Below are positions 25,220 to 33,000 of a DNA stretch of 35,933 nucleotides, piece after piece. The position numbers were made by a program, and so were the translations under genes. Each line of letters starts with the position of its first letter. Position 1 is the first letter of the stretch. The notes under the pieces were generated by a model that saw only the letters and a program-made list of their open reading frames with translations, did not search any database and was not told the origin of the DNA. The stretch is from Lachnospiraceae bacterium (GTDB lineage Bacteria > Bacillota > Clostridia > Lachnospirales > Lachnospiraceae): contig JAAWKU010000041.1 in assembly GCA_022797535.1 (NCBI GenBank), forward strand, positions 1 to 35,933, read 5' to 3'.

Positions 25220-25245
25220 TATATTGACTTCTTGTATATTGACTT
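25220..25245. repeat. perfect 11-base direct repeat before the sheath-like gene
   Basis: tatattgactt occurs at 25220-25230 and 25235-25245 (minus strand AAGTCAATATA twice, period 15). It overlaps the stop codon of the VWA gene and lies 10 bases above the sheath ribosome binding site. TATAAT is also formed here on the minus strand, so a secondary promoter or operator is possible, without a convincing -35 box. Confidence 0.55.
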
Positions 25246-27238
25246 ATTGAAACAGGGCAACATAGTGTATCTCCAGGTCATAATCACCTGCCGGCGATGT
25301 GATGTATATAATGTCGCCGAAGCTGACCCTGTACTGTATCTGCATACAGGCAATCGCGTTCCCCACCATGACTCCGGCCTTTGACCTGTGGAATAAAACC
25401 ATGTTGTGATTTTCGTCCGCAATCAGGAAGATGTCATCCAGCCCCAGGGCGGCCGCCTGTTTCGGGTAGGCTCCAAAGAGATCTCCCAGAGAAACCCTGC
25501 TGTCCTTCACCTTATTCATCTGGAAAGAGAGCGGCGGTATCTCCTCCTCTTCCTCCGGCTGGAGTATAAAATAGGCATCCAGTCTTCCGCTGAAATGATT
25601 TTGCTTCTTTTCCTCCGTCAGGCGCTCCAGTTCCGGTTTGGGTCTGTGAAAGATCCTCCACAGCAGTATTGCAGCCAGTATCAAAAACGGCGCCGGAACC
25701 CACCAGTATATCTTCCACAGTGGTATAATCTTCATTCGGTACACATACTGCACCGCAGTTTCACCGTCGCTGACCTGAATCCCCACGCAGTGCGTTCCCA
25801 CGCTCCGGGGGGAAATGCTCAGAAGGTTTCCTTCCAGCTCCACATCCGCCCCTTCCGGCCTGTCTGTGATGGAATAGGTCAGTATATCTCCATCCGGATC
25901 CGTAAAATAATCGTCCAGGCGCAGCGTCCACGCGCCCTCCCGAAGGGTGCGGCTGTCCTCTGGAATGCTGCCCGTGGGCATGGCATTCACCACCTCTATC
26001 TGAACGGGAAAGGTAAAACATCCAAACTCATCCCCCAATGTGCCGGTCAACCCATAGGCGCCGGAATGGGAAAAACTGACTTTTCCTTTCAGTATGCCCT
26101 CCGATACTCCCACATCCTCCTGGGAAAAATCTCTGTCCTCACAGGCAAGTTCCCAGGTAAATGTCTGGTAAAACGCCGGATCGCTGATTCCATGGCCGCT
26201 TCGATCCTTAAAAAAAACCTGATACTCCAATTCCTGATTTCTGCCTGCCCTTGCCTCAATCCGCAGCACCGGCGTCAGCTTCCGATAGCTGATAATATAC
26301 ACCTGCAGATCCTGTTTCTCGGTGGTTTCCCAGCGGATCACCAACTCTTTTCCTGCGGTTTCCGCCTCCCTGTTTTCTATCTTACCTACTGCGTAATGGG
26401 ACAGGCCCGTCAGCAGAATTTCTTCTTCCCCATATCGGACTGTGGTTTCGCCCACAGGTTCCGATGACAGCAGCAGTACATTGATTTCATCCAGATACGG
26501 GGCGTCCAGCACGCATTTTATTTCCTGTCTGCCCCCTGCGTACATGCCGCTGGAAAACTGCTGAATCTTGTAAATCAGATTGTCCTGAAAGATTCCGTAC
26601 AGCACGTTTATGAGATTCTCCGGCCCCTGGGCCGAGTAATATTCCGCCTCTGTTTTGGCGGCGATTTCTTCTAAAACCGCCCTGCTGCCATCATATTGGC
26701 CAAAGGCTACCGCATAGATCTGAATATCCTCTTCCTTACACCGATTGACGCACTGCTCCAGTTCCCTGTTGGACTGCTCCACCGTGCGCTCACTGTCTTT
26801 GGGCAGATCCGTCTCCCCGTCCGAGATCAGCACCATGATCCGCCGGCTGTTATTCTCTGCGGAAAACAGTCCATAGGCATGGGAGATTCCCAGTCCGATA
26901 TCCGTATCCCCCGCATAAGGAACAGCGCCGATTTCCTGTTTCAACGACTCCCTTTTTTCATTCATCTCAATGGGCTGCGGCTCGGAAAAACACAAAATAC
27001 TGTCATTATAAGCCACATACCCTATGCGAATATTTTCAGCCTGAATGGTGTCTATAAATGCCTGCACCATATCCAGCCCCATTTTTGAGGGATCGTTTGT
27101 TTTCATGGAACCGCTGGAGTCAATGACAAAAATAATCTCCAATGGTTCTTTCCCGGAAACAATTTCCTCTGCCTGAACTGCCTGTGGGAAGAAAAGACTC
27201 AGGACAATGCAGCAAAGAAATACTCCTATCCCTTTCAT
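25244..27238 (-). CDS. secreted/membrane VWA-domain protein with C-terminal cytosolic domain
   Basis: 664 residues, ATG 27238 with AGGAGGG upstream. Residues 1-23 are a signal peptide ending AVQA. The VWA domain follows (about 33-215) with a complete MIDAS: DSSGS at 40-44, Thr 112 in AGDTDIG and Asp 140 in LISDGETD. Residues about 220-500 are beta-sandwich-like, including a cadherin/Ig-type segment (YFTDPDGDILTYSITDRPEG). One membrane span lies near 510-530 (PAPFLILAAILLWRIF). The last 130 residues are cytosolic and end with an FHA-like strand pattern (RVSFGDIIYITSPAGDYDLE). The surface part can bind a ligand through a metal ion; the cytosolic part could contact the FHA/PP2C proteins. It is the first intact gene of the cluster and a good candidate for an envelope anchor or contact sensor (inference). 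Confidence 0.87.
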   Translation of the reverse strand: MKGIGVFLCCIVLSLFFPQAVQAEEIVSGKEPLEIIFVIDSSGSMKTNDPSKMGLDMVQAFIDTIQAENIRIGYVAYNDSILCFSEPQPIEMNEKRESLKQEIGAVPYAGDTDIGLGISHAYGLFSAENNSRRIMVLISDGETDLPKDSERTVEQSNRELEQCVNRCKEEDIQIYAVAFGQYDGSRAVLEEIAAKTEAEYYSAQGPENLINVLYGIFQDNLIYKIQQFSSGMYAGGRQEIKCVLDAPYLDEINVLLLSSEPVGETTVRYGEEEILLTGLSHYAVGKIENREAETAGKELVIRWETTEKQDLQVYIISYRKLTPVLRIEARAGRNQELEYQVFFKDRSGHGISDPAFYQTFTWELACEDRDFSQEDVGVSEGILKGKVSFSHSGAYGLTGTLGDEFGCFTFPVQIEVVNAMPTGSIPEDSRTLREGAWTLRLDDYFTDPDGDILTYSITDRPEGADVELEGNLLSISPRSVGTHCVGIQVSDGETAVQYVYRMKIIPLWKIYWWVPAPFLILAAILLWRIFHRPKPELERLTEEKKQNHFSGRLDAYFILQPEEEEEIPPLSFQMNKVKDSRVSLGDLFGAYPKQAAALGLDDIFLIADENHNMVLFHRSKAGVMVGNAIACMQIQYRVSFGDIIYITSPAGDYDLEIHYVALFQ

Positions 27239-27278
27239 TCACTGCCCTCCTTTTCCCTTTCGCCGGATTCTTATTTCA

Positions 27279-27472
27279 TTATTTAACTTGGGGTTTCCTG
27301 TTTACGGCCGCCATTTTCCGCTCTATAAACCACCCTGCATATTCCACTGCGCACCAGATGACTGCAAACCAAATGGTATAGGCTTTCGTGTTTATGTACA
27401 GCAGTATGGCGCCCATCAGCCATTCCACACATTGCAGGAATGCTTTTTGATAAACGATTAAATCTTTTTCAT
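27279..27472 (-). pseudogene. small two-span membrane protein, frameshifted just after its start codon
   Basis: ATG 27472 has a perfect AAGGAGG with 8 bases spacing, but reads ATG-AAA-AAG-ATT-TAA and stops after four codons. If one base is added to the run of five A, or the ribosome slips back by one, the frame gives a 64-residue protein starting MKKDLIVYQKAFLQC. It has two hydrophobic segments (VEWLMGAILLYI and YTIWFAVIWCAVEYAGWFI) and a basic tail ending RKPQVK, with stop TAA 27279-27281, 40 bases before the VWA start. The open frame, hydrophobic pattern and ribosome site argue for a real gene. It may be off through slippage, decayed, or a sequencing error. Confidence 0.65.
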
Positions 27473-27502
27473 GCGATATTCCTCCTTTATTTTGTAAATC
27501 TT

Positions 27503-27560
27503 ATCATAGATTGACATTCATCGACAAAAGATGTAATAAATAGCATTGTTATATGTAATA
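27503..27560 (-). promoter_or_regulatory. putative promoter and regulator site of the injection-system operon
   Basis: AT-rich region upstream of the first gene. A possible -10 (TATGAT on the minus strand, 27503-27508) lies about 16 bases before the AAGGAGG, with no strong -35. Upstream, the 8-mer atgtaata occurs at 27531-27538 and 27553-27560, a direct repeat with a 22-base period. LytTR regulators such as AgrA typically bind two direct repeats about two helical turns apart, in or near the -35 region of weak promoters. The adjacent LytTR regulator could therefore act here. The site is inference from spacing; the sequence does not closely match the AgrA consensus. Confidence 0.4.
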
Positions 27561-27604
27561 TTTTGCCACTTCTTATGCACTCTCAGCGCCCCGGAATCAG
27601 AACG

Positions 27605-27643
27605 CAAAAAAGGACTGGGCTGAATCTTCAAAAGACCCAGTCC
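27605..27643 (-). terminator. rho-independent terminator of the two-component operon
   Basis: On the minus strand GGACTGGG (27643-27636) pairs with CCCAGTCC (27619-27612) across a 16-base loop, followed by six or seven T. It lies 37 bases after the stop of the sensor kinase, so it separates the two-component operon from the injection-system operon. Confidence 0.88.
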
Positions 27644-27679
27644 AATCCTTTCTATAATCAGTGCTTTGATTAAATGATT

Positions 27680-28969
27680 TCAGATTGCCTTCTTCAAGAA
27701 GTCATACAGCAGGATCGTTACATCAAACATCCCGTCTTTATCCTGAATTACCATTTCTCCGTCATATTTTTTCACAATCTGCCGTATAATCAGCAGTCCC
27801 ATGCCATGGTCTTTCCCTTCGCGCTTACCGGTCAGATATCTTGCGCCTTCTTTTTTCCTTTTTCCTGCGAATCTGTTTCTAACATGCATGATTAAATTCC
27901 TGTTATCCGCATTAAGCTGCACATATATGATCCGATTGTCCGGAAGCTCCGTCACTGCTTCCAGGGCATTGTCCAGCAGATTACCCAGACAGATGCAGAA
28001 ATCCTCCGCATGTAGTCCTACATCCACCGGCACATTGATCTGCGCCACAAAATCAATGTTTTCCCTTTGCGCCATATGGGCCTTGTAATTTATGATGCTG
28101 TCAATATAAATATTACCTGTATCAGACACATTTCTTTTGCTGCAGAGAAATTCCAGATTGTCATCGCAGTACTTTTCCAGCGCGGCATAATCTCTCTTTT
28201 GCAAAAAAGCCTTTTCTATAATATAACGCTGCTTCATGTCATGCCGAAAGCGGTTGATCTGTTCCCACCACTCCTTATTTTCCATATCCTGCCAAACACA
28301 ATAAGCGCGCTGCTGCTTTAATATTTCTTCCCTTATGCGTTTCTCCATGCTCCCTTTTGCCTTGTCATATAGATAGAATGTAAAAAAATTAATCAGCAGA
28401 ATGATTGCCACAGAAAGAAAATCAAAAGCCGAATCCTCCTGCGCACCTGCGAAAAACAAGGTGAATAAGATCCAGATGCTGCCTGCAGGCACCACGAACA
28501 CCTCCAGCCAATCCTGAATACATAATTCCGTTTTCCTGCGGATTTTTACAATCTGGAAAGCAATCTTTATCAGCAGAAACCATATTATTTTAGATATCAC
28601 CACCCATAGTATGTCGGCTCCGCCTTCATACTTCCAGGGCAAAAGTTCCTTCCCGTAAAATGTCAGCAATTCAGCGCACATTCCGCTTAAATACATAAAC
28701 ACTGTCACGATGATAAGTGTGCGGGCAGGATCCTTATACCGAAATCTGACCGCACAGAAAAATGAAATAATAAACACCGGCATATTTAGCCAGGGGATTC
28801 CCATATACGCCGCATTGGCATATGTAAAATTGTTAAAAATAACGAAATACCCGCCCCATGCAAACAGATCCTGACGCCATCCCCCATCCCTTTTGTCTAA
28901 AAAATTGTCGCAAAATATGCGCTGAGAGACAGTGGCAAAAATCTCCAGCATAAAAAGTGTGAGAATCAT
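27680..28969 (-). CDS. GHKL-family sensor histidine kinase (AgrC-like)
   Basis: 429 residues; start ATG 28969 overlaps the stop of the response regulator gene by 4 bases. The N-terminal 210 residues hold about six hydrophobic segments (for example VFIISFFCAVRF, ISKIIWFLLIKIAF and FLSVAIILLINFFTFYL), as in AgrC-type peptide sensors. A coiled linker follows, with the phosphoacceptor region RFRHDMKQRYI near 245. The GHKL ATPase domain has the N box GNLLDNALEAV and the G box DHGMGLLII. The usual partner is a LytTR regulator, encoded directly upstream. No AgrD-like peptide or AgrB protease gene is visible, so the signal is unknown. A terminator follows at 27605-27643. Confidence 0.9.
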   Translation of the reverse strand: MILTLFMLEIFATVSQRIFCDNFLDKRDGGWRQDLFAWGGYFVIFNNFTYANAAYMGIPWLNMPVFIISFFCAVRFRYKDPARTLIIVTVFMYLSGMCAELLTFYGKELLPWKYEGGADILWVVISKIIWFLLIKIAFQIVKIRRKTELCIQDWLEVFVVPAGSIWILFTLFFAGAQEDSAFDFLSVAIILLINFFTFYLYDKAKGSMEKRIREEILKQQRAYCVWQDMENKEWWEQINRFRHDMKQRYIIEKAFLQKRDYAALEKYCDDNLEFLCSKRNVSDTGNIYIDSIINYKAHMAQRENIDFVAQINVPVDVGLHAEDFCICLGNLLDNALEAVTELPDNRIIYVQLNADNRNLIMHVRNRFAGKRKKEGARYLTGKREGKDHGMGLLIIRQIVKKYDGEMVIQDKDGMFDVTILLYDFLKKAI

Positions 28970-29706
28970 CCCCCTATTTTCTCCTTCAGACTCAGCAAAT
29001 AATACTTTTTCACATCTTTCTTATATTTTTTGCTTATTTCCAGAATCATTCCGTTGTCTAAAGTGATCCTGTTTGCTGAATACTCCATGATAAACAGAGG
29101 ATTAACCAGAAAGGATTTTCCGACCCGCAAAAACTTTATATCCGCTTTATTGACCGCCTCCTGCACCTCTTCCATTTTTCCATAGAATACATGCTCATTT
29201 GACAGCATATCTTCTATAGTAGTACTAATGTGAATTACTCTCCTGTCACTTTGAAAAAAACGAATTTTGAGAAGTGGAATCCGATAATATCTTTTACAAT
29301 ACGAAAAAGAATAACAATCGTGAAAATTAAACCTTGTGTTTAAGATACAGGCCATCAGCTCCTGCAACGCTGTCTTTTGTAGTGGCTTTTTTATCACCGT
29401 ATAGGATTGAACTTCCAGCATTTTCTGAAAATACTGATCATAGCCGGTGACAAACACAATTACAACTCTTGTATCTTTCTTCCTGATAAATCTTGCTATT
29501 TCTATACCGTTCATTCCCATCATTTCTACATCCAGAAAAATAATATCCATATTTCCCGTAATGTCTATTTCGCATAACAAATCTTCACCGCTTAAAAAGC
29601 AATAGATCCGCGCGTTTTTGGATAGCCCCGCCATAACTTCATGCATCATTTGTTTTTGCCACTCTAATTCTTCCGGTATGTCTTCACATATCCCTATACG
29701 TATCAC
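28966..29706 (-). CDS. LytTR-type response regulator (AgrA-like)
   Basis: 246 residues from GTG 29706 (MIRIGICEDIPEELEW), with GGGGGATG upstream. The receiver domain has the acidic pair in CEDIPEE, phosphoacceptor Asp 59 in IIFLDVEMMGMNG, and Lys 107 in VIKKPLQ. The C-terminal 100 residues are a LytTR DNA-binding domain (KADIKFLRVGKSFLVNP, then ANRITLDNGMILEISKKY). Such regulators bind paired direct repeats and activate weak promoters. The gene has its own strong promoter and overlaps the kinase by ATGA. Probable targets are its own promoter and the neighbouring injection-system operon (inference). Confidence 0.92.
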   Translation of the reverse strand: MIRIGICEDIPEELEWQKQMMHEVMAGLSKNARIYCFLSGEDLLCEIDITGNMDIIFLDVEMMGMNGIEIARFIRKKDTRVVIVFVTGYDQYFQKMLEVQSYTVIKKPLQKTALQELMACILNTRFNFHDCYSFSYCKRYYRIPLLKIRFFQSDRRVIHISTTIEDMLSNEHVFYGKMEEVQEAVNKADIKFLRVGKSFLVNPLFIMEYSANRITLDNGMILEISKKYKKDVKKYYLLSLKEKIGG

Positions 29707-29720
29707 TATCCATCCCCCAA

Positions 29721-29794
29721 CTTATAATGCAACGCACAATTTCTGTTCTTTCTATCCGATTTTGTGATATTCCTTACCATAATGGCATTATAAG
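29721..29794. repeat. 10-base perfect inverted repeat around the regulator promoter
   Basis: cttataatgc (29721-29730) and gcattataag (29785-29794) are exact reverse complements with 54 bases between. The outer copy includes the -10 box of the regulator promoter; the inner copy sits just before the ribosome binding site. It could be an autoregulatory operator or a leader hairpin. Confidence 0.7.
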
Positions 29795-29815
29795 ATGTGT
29801 ATTTATAAAATACAA
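29787..29815 (-). promoter_or_regulatory. sigma-A-type promoter of the LytTR/GHKL operon
   Basis: On the minus strand, TTGTAT (29815-29810) and TATAAT (29792-29787) are separated by exactly 17 bases. Transcription would start near 29780 and leave a leader of about 75 bases before GTG 29706. Confidence 0.75.
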
Positions 29816-30007
29816 GGGAAAATTTTCCAAAATATCTGCCATATTAGGATTGCAATAAATCTATTCTATTCCTTTGGGGTTTTTTATTTTTCATGAACAG
29901 AGAAGTTTTGTATACATAGTAATACCTCGCACTGAACATATAATCATTGCTAGGTGTTATCTGTTTTGTCTGGAGATTTGCGCAGCGGCTATGAACCTTT
30001 ATTACCG
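29816..30007. other. AT-rich intergenic spacer
   Basis: Together with the promoter region below and the hairpin above, this is the 343-base gap between the two-component operon and the hybrid kinase. I see no open frame with a ribosome site and no RNA gene here. Confidence 0.6.
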
Positions 30008-30029
30008 GCCGGCGCCTAAAGACGCCGGC
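30008..30029. terminator. GC-rich hairpin after the hybrid kinase, possible terminator
   Basis: gccggcg (30008-30014) pairs with cgccggc (30023-30029) across an 8-base loop, about 20 bases beyond the stop of the hybrid kinase gene on the minus strand. No T tract follows on the minus strand, so intrinsic termination is doubtful. Confidence 0.4.
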
Positions 30030-30049
30030 GTTCCCTTTCGTTCAGTCTG

Positions 30050-33000
30050 CTAATGGTGCTGCTTCTTTCTGCCCCGGATCACCTGATTCAGGGTTTGATA
30101 CAGCTTATCCACATCCACCGGCTTTGACAAATGACCGTTCATGCCGCACTCCACCGACTTTTTCAGGTCATCATCAAAGGCGTTGGCCGACATGGCGATG
30201 ACAGGGATGGTGCGGCAGTCCTCCCGATCCATGCCCCGTATGGCTTTGGTAGCCTCCAGACCGTCCATCACCGGCATCATGATATCCATCAGGATCACGT
30301 CATAGGTACCTGGCGGAGTAGAGCGGATACGCTCCACTGCCTTGGCGCCGTCGCAGACCCACTCCACCTCAAAATTGCGCTCCTCCAGCAGACACTGAGC
30401 GATCTCCGCATTGAGCTCATTGTCCTCCACCACCAAGATGCGGAAACCATCAAAGGAGAGGATCTCCTCTTGCTTTACTTCCCCTTCCTGATGGCCCAAA
30501 GTCATGGGAATGGAAAAGCTGAAGGTGCTGCCTTCACCGGGTTCACTGTTTAGCTGAATATTGCTGCCCATCATTTGAATCAGACGGTTGCTGATGGACA
30601 GCCCCAGCCCCGTCCCCTGCTGCTTAAAGGAATTTGCCCCGGCAACCTGCTCAAAGGAACGGAACACCCGGCTCTGATCCTCCTTGGCAATGCCCACTCC
30701 AGTGTCGCTTACCGCAAAATAAACTACGGAATTCTCTCCGCCGGCGGCAGACTCCTGCACAGTGAGGGTCACCTGCCCCTTAGCGGGGGTAAACTTCACC
30801 GCGTTGCCCAGCAGGTTGATGAGCACCTGACTGATCCGCACCCGATCCGCCTGAAACCATGTGTTGCGCAGCTCAATGTGCTGGACATACCGCACCTCCT
30901 TCGCTGCCATCTGAGGCGAGATGAGATCCTGAATGGTATCCAGCATCTCGTTCATATTAAAATTGATGGGTTCCAGCTTCATCTTGCCGCTCTCAATCTT
31001 AGACATATCCAAAATGTCATTGATGAGTCCCAGCAGATAGTTGGAGGAGGAGCGGATCTTTTGAAGGCATTCCATCACCCGCTCCGGTTCCTGATCCTGC
31101 TGAAGGGCAATAGCTGTCATGCCGATGATACCGTTCATGGGTGTGCGGATCTCATGGCTCATGCGGGAAAGGAATTCCGATTTCGCCTTGCTGGCGATGT
31201 CGTGCTGCTGCTGACTCAGTTGGCCCTGGATGACCTGTCCAAGCTCGATCAGGTTTTGCTCTTCCTCCGGATTCTCCAGCAACTGCGGCGGAACATCCAA
31301 AATGCAGATATTACCAATGTAATTGCCGCTGTCATACAGGGGAAGGGTTATCCCCTGTTGCCCCGGCATAACACTCAAAAAGCGCTGGATCACACTGTCT
31401 TGGCTGTCCTCCGGGGAAAAACAGCGCGCCTCCTTCTGATCCAGCCACTGGAAAAAGGACGTCTTTTCCTCCTCCTGATAATTCCTCACATTTTCATCGG
31501 CAATGCGCCCATTGCGGCACCACTGATATTCCAGATAGTTGGAGTTAAAATCGGCTCGCAGCAAAGAAAGCAGCACACCTCCGGCCTGGTAGAACCGATC
31601 CATCTTCCGAAGCAGCAACATCATCTGCGCATGAAAATCAGGACCCTTGCCAAAGAGATCCAGCGCCATGGATACCAGGCTGACGTTCTCGCAATAGTTC
31701 ATGCCATTGATCTCACGCTCCCGCATAGGGGGCAGAGGAGTATTACTCATTGTCTCCTCATAGAAAAGATATGGATGTTCATCGTCAGAACGGACAAGGC
31801 CCCGTGCCAGCTTAGCCATACGGATCAGTTCCCTGCTGTCCCGGACAAGCGTTCCTGATGCCAGTCCGGCGCACATCCGAACGTAAAAGTCCTTATCCGG
31901 GAAAAGGACAGCCGCCCGTTCCAGCAATTCTCCCACAAACCTTGCCGCGCGCTCCTGGGACACTCCCTCCAGCCACAGAGCAAACTCTTCCTCGTTCAGG
32001 CGCAGAGCCACCGTGCGGCCCCCGGTCTCCCGGCCGAGATCCTCACAGCGTTTACGTATCAACACCCCTGCCTCCTCCAGGATCATGTCGCCGAAAACAG
32101 TACCGTTCTTTTCATTGGCCTGCCGCAGGCGGTCCAATAACAGATTGACCATCATACCCTCCGGCTGCTCTCTCCGGCACTTCTCCAGCTGCTCGACGCC
32201 CGCGCTGAAGTTATAGAGACCGGTGGTTCCATCCATGGTATTTTTCCTGCGCTCCTCGGCTTCCTTCTCCTTCTGCTCCTGAATGTTTCGGATGCTTCCA
32301 ACGATCTTCCACCGCTCACCGTCCGTATCCCGAACCGCCTTGCCGCTCAAGGCCACCCAGGTAAACTCCGCCTCCTGGGGCCAACGCAGCCGAAATTCCG
32401 CATAGGGACTGTCCGGCGTCTGCCGCAGCACCCTGATCGTCTCTGCCCGATCGTCCTCATGGATGAAGTCAGAATAGGCAAAGCCATTCTCGGTTCTGGG
32501 ACACTCCCACTGACCGCTCATGGTCGGGTGATTCACCACGTCCAGCATCTGGCTTTGCAGGTCGTAGGTAAAGAAGATATCCTCCGTGGACTCCAGCGCC
32601 ACCTTGTAACGCTCCTTCTCTGCCAAAAGAATATTTTCCGCTTTCTTCTGCTGCTTTGTCAAATTGACCACTACATCGTAGAGTGCATCAATTTCCATGA
32701 TGTTGGAGTGTTTAAAGTTTTGCAGGCCCGTCTCGCCCTCCCGGATGCACTGCATCAGCCGCTGAACCGGGCGGATCAGATGGCGCACGATCAGATAGAT
32801 GCCGAATACTCCAAAGATCAAACCTGCCGAAACGGCGACCATCATCCACCCATAGAGCTGTCGGCTCAATCCGAACAATTCTTCTTCCGTGTTCAGCCCC
32901 AAGAGTACCCAATGGGTATTTTCATAGGGGACATTGTTGCTGTACAGCTTCAGTGGACACGCCACAGCGTAGACTTTCTGTCCGTTCAGCCTGACATCCC

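Noticed and set aside
27142..27461. Plus-strand frames over the VWA start and the small membrane gene
   Set aside because: No ribosome site, and the minus strand carries the signal peptide and the frameshifted membrane protein here.
1..27472. Prophage or R-type tailocin
   Set aside because: No terminase, portal, capsid, tape-measure, holin or lysin gene; VgrG-Rhs, FHA and PP2C genes point to a T6SS-like system.
27680..29706. Complete agr-type quorum system
   Set aside because: Kinase and regulator are present, but no AgrD-like peptide or AgrB-like protease is found on either side.
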